Below, piece by piece: positions 6,184 through 7,707 of a stretch of DNA of 7,707 bases; within the stretch, counting starts at the first letter, position 1, and the number at the start of each line of letters is the position of its first letter. Origin of the DNA: SAR324 cluster bacterium (GTDB lineage Bacteria > SAR324 > XYD2-FULL-50-16). The translations under genes were made by a program, and so were the position numbers. The stretch lies in NCBI GenBank assembly GCA_002401295.1, contig NVSR01000003.1:33299-41005 (forward strand), given 5' to 3'. Under the pieces are notes generated by a model. The model was not told the origin of the DNA. It searched no databases and was given only the letters and a program-made list of their open reading frames with translations.

Positions 6184-6205
6184 CTCCCGCACAAAGCTGC
6201 GGGAG
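6184..6205 (+). terminator. Stem-loop after the BI-1 gene, possible terminator or 3' stabiliser
   Basis: A perfect 8-bp stem, CTCCCGCA (6184-6191) and TGCGGGAG (6198-6205), closes a 6-base loop 7 bases after the stop codon. A seven-T run lies before the stem (6177-6183), not after it, so it is not a canonical rho-independent terminator on either strand. It may mark a processed mRNA 3' end. Confidence 0.5.
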
Positions 6206-6492
6206 GGAGTCCATCAGAAAAATTGCTAGATATTTTATTGCTACTATATACTCAACAGCTACCCCTTTAGCCCACCTGCCAGTACACCCTTACCTTTCAG
6301 AAAACTACCACATTCTAGATTGTTATTATTGTTTTTTAAAACATCCTGATCATCCCACTCCAATTTAAATTGTGTAGAATATAAGAAGCTATCGCATAAA
6401 TAGAATATTGTTCTATTTATAGAAAAAATATTTTGCACACTTCTTGTATTGCTATTATTTGAATTAACAGGCCTTTCATACAAAAACTATTA
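6206..6492. other. Gene-free AT-rich interval
   Basis: I see no convincing gene here. The only sizeable frame (minus strand 6259-6483, 74 codons) has a run of Asn codons, no ribosome binding site and no recognisable motif. The stretch is AT-rich and contains the 10-bp inverted repeat at 6396-6420. It leads into the porin promoter at 6493, so an upstream control region for that gene is the likeliest role. Confidence 0.5.
6396..6420. promoter_or_regulatory. 10-bp perfect inverted repeat upstream of the porin promoter
   Basis: Arms ATAAATAGAA (6396-6405) and TTCTATTTAT (6411-6420) flank TATTG. The dyad is centred about 85 bases upstream of the porin -35 box. A two-fold symmetric site of this size suits a dimeric transcription factor; it could equally be a weak AU hairpin. 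No protein is assigned. Confidence 0.45.
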
Positions 6493-6521
6493 TTGACATC
6501 CAATCTGCTAGTGAGTATGAC
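6493..6521 (+). promoter_or_regulatory. Sigma70-type promoter of the porin-like gene
   Basis: A consensus -35 box TTGACA (6493-6498) is followed after exactly 17 bases by TATGAC (6516-6521), which matches four of six -10 positions. Transcription would start near 6528, giving a leader of about 120 bases before the porin ATG. Confidence 0.65.
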
Positions 6522-6557
6522 TAGGCAACGTTGTGATTATAAGATGGTGTTTTAGAG

Positions 6558-6579
6558 GTAACCTTTGAGTATAGGTTAC
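6558..6579 (+). promoter_or_regulatory. Hairpin in the porin mRNA leader
   Basis: Arms GTAACCT (6558-6564) and AGGTTAC (6573-6579) enclose an 8-base loop. It would lie roughly 30 bases into the predicted transcript and well upstream of the ribosome binding site. Porin leaders are frequent small-RNA targets and stability elements, so a role in mRNA stability is plausible but only inferred. Confidence 0.4.
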
Positions 6580-6633
6580 AAGAAACGATAAATCAAAGGA
6601 TCATTTGGTTTCATCGAATTAAAAAAAACTAAA

Positions 6634-6638
6634 AGGAG
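6634..6638 (+). promoter_or_regulatory. Strong ribosome binding site of the porin-like gene
   Basis: AGGAG lies 9 bases before ATG 6648, after an A-rich unstructured stretch. It fits a highly expressed envelope protein and contrasts with most genes in the window, which lack such a site. Confidence 0.85.
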
Positions 6639-6647
6639 AGTATTATC

Positions 6648-7637
6648 ATGTTGAAGAAAACAATGAAGACAGCTCTAACTGTTGCTGCTGTTGCAGGAAT
6701 GTCTACGGCTGCGATGGCCGCACCAAATTTCAGTGGAAGTATCAAGAGTTACTATGGTCAAGTTGATACTGGTGCTAAAAATTCCAGCACGTATCAGAAG
6801 AGCCTGACTGAGGCAAATCTGTTCATTACAGGTGCCCAAGGAAATATGTCTTATGTTTACGAGTTAGAGCAAAGAGATAATAAAGCGGGTGCTGATGGTG
6901 GTCGAAAGTATATAACTTATACAATGGATGCTTTGAGCTTTCAGATGGGTACAAACATCGTTGGGGTCCCATTCTCTCTTGTTTCCGGAACAAAGACTTC
7001 CTCATTGGCTGCCTACGGAATTTTTTCTGCATTGAACGTTTATAACCAAAGTGATGGACTTGGTATAAACTACAAGATCAGTGATGCAATGAGTGCAGGC
7101 ATTGTTCTATTCGACAGTGATGCCTCTGGAAATGGATCAAGTGTCGCTAACGCTGAGGGATCAGCTACTGCAATCTCTTTTAACGGTACCTTCGGGCCTT
7201 TGGCTGTGAAAGTATTGAGTCAGGCTGGAACGGAAGATAATTTTGCCAGCAGTACGGATACAACTCTCAAGAGTGCAAAAACTCTGATTGGTGCTAAATT
7301 CACTATTTCAGATCAAATGTCTATTTCCCTGGATATTACTTCTAAGGAAAAGGACAATGGATCCAAAAAAGATTCTGCTGCCGATACAGCCATTCAATTC
7401 AAAATGAAGGACCTCGGACCTGGTAATCTGACTGTAACTTATGCTACTAGTGAGAAAAAAGAACTAGATGAGACTACTCAGAAAGATGTCTTCACAGCTT
7501 TAGTCTATGACATTTCAGTTGAAAAAGGTGCCGGTATCCAGATTGTTTACGCATCAGATGCCACTGATATGGAAGCTGCTTCTGCAGACGACACTACTAA
7601 GACTTTCATTGGTGTAGGTTTCTACACAGCATTCTAA
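6648..7637 (+). CDS. Porin-like outer-membrane beta-barrel protein
   Basis: The 329-residue protein starts with a textbook Sec signal (MLKKTMKTALTVAAVAGMSTAAMA, cut after A24). The mature part of about 305 residues has alternating polar/hydrophobic strands, Gly/Ser/Asp-rich loops, no cysteine, and ends in IGVGFYTAF; a C-terminal Phe preceded by alternating aromatic and hydrophobic residues is the BAM recognition signal. N-terminal FSGSIKSYYGQVD and later SYVYELEQRD resemble the first hairpins of general porins. A trimeric diffusion pore is the likely function, but substrate choice cannot be read and the sequence is divergent. The gene has its own good promoter, a long leader and a strong ribosome binding site, consistent with high expression. 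It stands alone, with a long stem-loop just after it. Confidence 0.82.
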   Translation: MLKKTMKTALTVAAVAGMSTAAMAAPNFSGSIKSYYGQVDTGAKNSSTYQKSLTEANLFITGAQGNMSYVYELEQRDNKAGADGGRKYITYTMDALSFQMGTNIVGVPFSLVSGTKTSSLAAYGIFSALNVYNQSDGLGINYKISDAMSAGIVLFDSDASGNGSSVANAEGSATAISFNGTFGPLAVKVLSQAGTEDNFASSTDTTLKSAKTLIGAKFTISDQMSISLDITSKEKDNGSKKDSAADTAIQFKMKDLGPGNLTVTYATSEKKELDETTQKDVFTALVYDISVEKGAGIQIVYASDATDMEAASADDTTKTFIGVGFYTAF

Positions 7638-7663
7638 GATAGCTTAGTTGCTATAATTTACTC

Positions 7664-7702
7664 TTCTAACGACTCCTGAAGTGGAAACAGGGGTTGTTAG
7701 AA
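7664..7702 (+). terminator. Long stem-loop after the porin-like gene
   Basis: Arms TTCTAACGACTCCTG (7664-7678) and CAGGGGTTGTTAGAA (7688-7702) pair over 15 bp, with two G·U wobbles and a 9-base loop, starting 27 bases after the stop. The wobble pairs favour an RNA role on the + strand over a DNA site. The next bases are AAATGG rather than a T-run, and the window ends there, so a canonical terminator is not proven. It may be a 3' stabilising hairpin. Confidence 0.5.
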
Positions 7703-7707
7703 AATGG

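Noticed and set aside
6259..6483. 74-codon minus-strand reading frame in the gene-free interval
   Set aside because: It has no ribosome binding site, an Asn-rich low-complexity stretch caused by AT-rich DNA, and no recognisable motif.

Overview
The window reads as ordinary chromosomal DNA of a Gram-negative bacterium. The support is a beta-barrel porin-like protein with a Sec signal and a C-terminal Phe, a secreted Mip/FkpA-type FKBP, and QueD/QueE of the queuosine pathway. I cannot place the lineage. Only two of the eight genes with visible starts have a clear Shine-Dalgarno sequence. No rRNA, tRNA, transposase, integrase or CRISPR array is visible. All eight complete genes, and the partial one, lie on the + strand.

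Layout: (1) 1-737, the 3' end of a queD-like gene overlapping queE by 4 bases (ATGA); these make 6-carboxy-tetrahydropterin and then 7-carboxy-7-deazaguanine for queuosine. (2) 738-913, a spacer with a tandem heptamer and small stem-loops. (3) 914-2314, crcB/fluC (fluoride channel), then 6 bases later a membrane-anchored VWA protein of the BatA/BatB type. (4) 2416-5316, a tight three-gene unit: secreted FKBP isomerase, YeeZ-like atypical SDR (2-base gap), and a 428-residue radical-SAM protein (16-base gap). It ends in a rho-independent terminator built from a dispersed palindromic repeat. (5) 5332-5461, three copies of that repeat, two direct and one inverted. (6) 5499-6176, a Bax inhibitor-1 family membrane protein with a strong ribosome binding site. 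(7) 6177-6647, a gene-free AT-rich region holding a 10-bp inverted repeat, a good sigma70-type promoter and a leader hairpin. (8) 6648-7637, the porin-like gene, followed by a long stem-loop at the window edge.

I see no defence or mobile system. The least routine items are the radical-SAM protein, whose only clustered cysteines are spaced CX8CX2C rather than CX3CX2C and whose product is unknown; the YeeZ-like protein next to it, with Trp where SDR enzymes carry the catalytic Tyr; and the palindromic repeat, which apparently doubles as a terminator and has a degenerate relative in the crcB leader.
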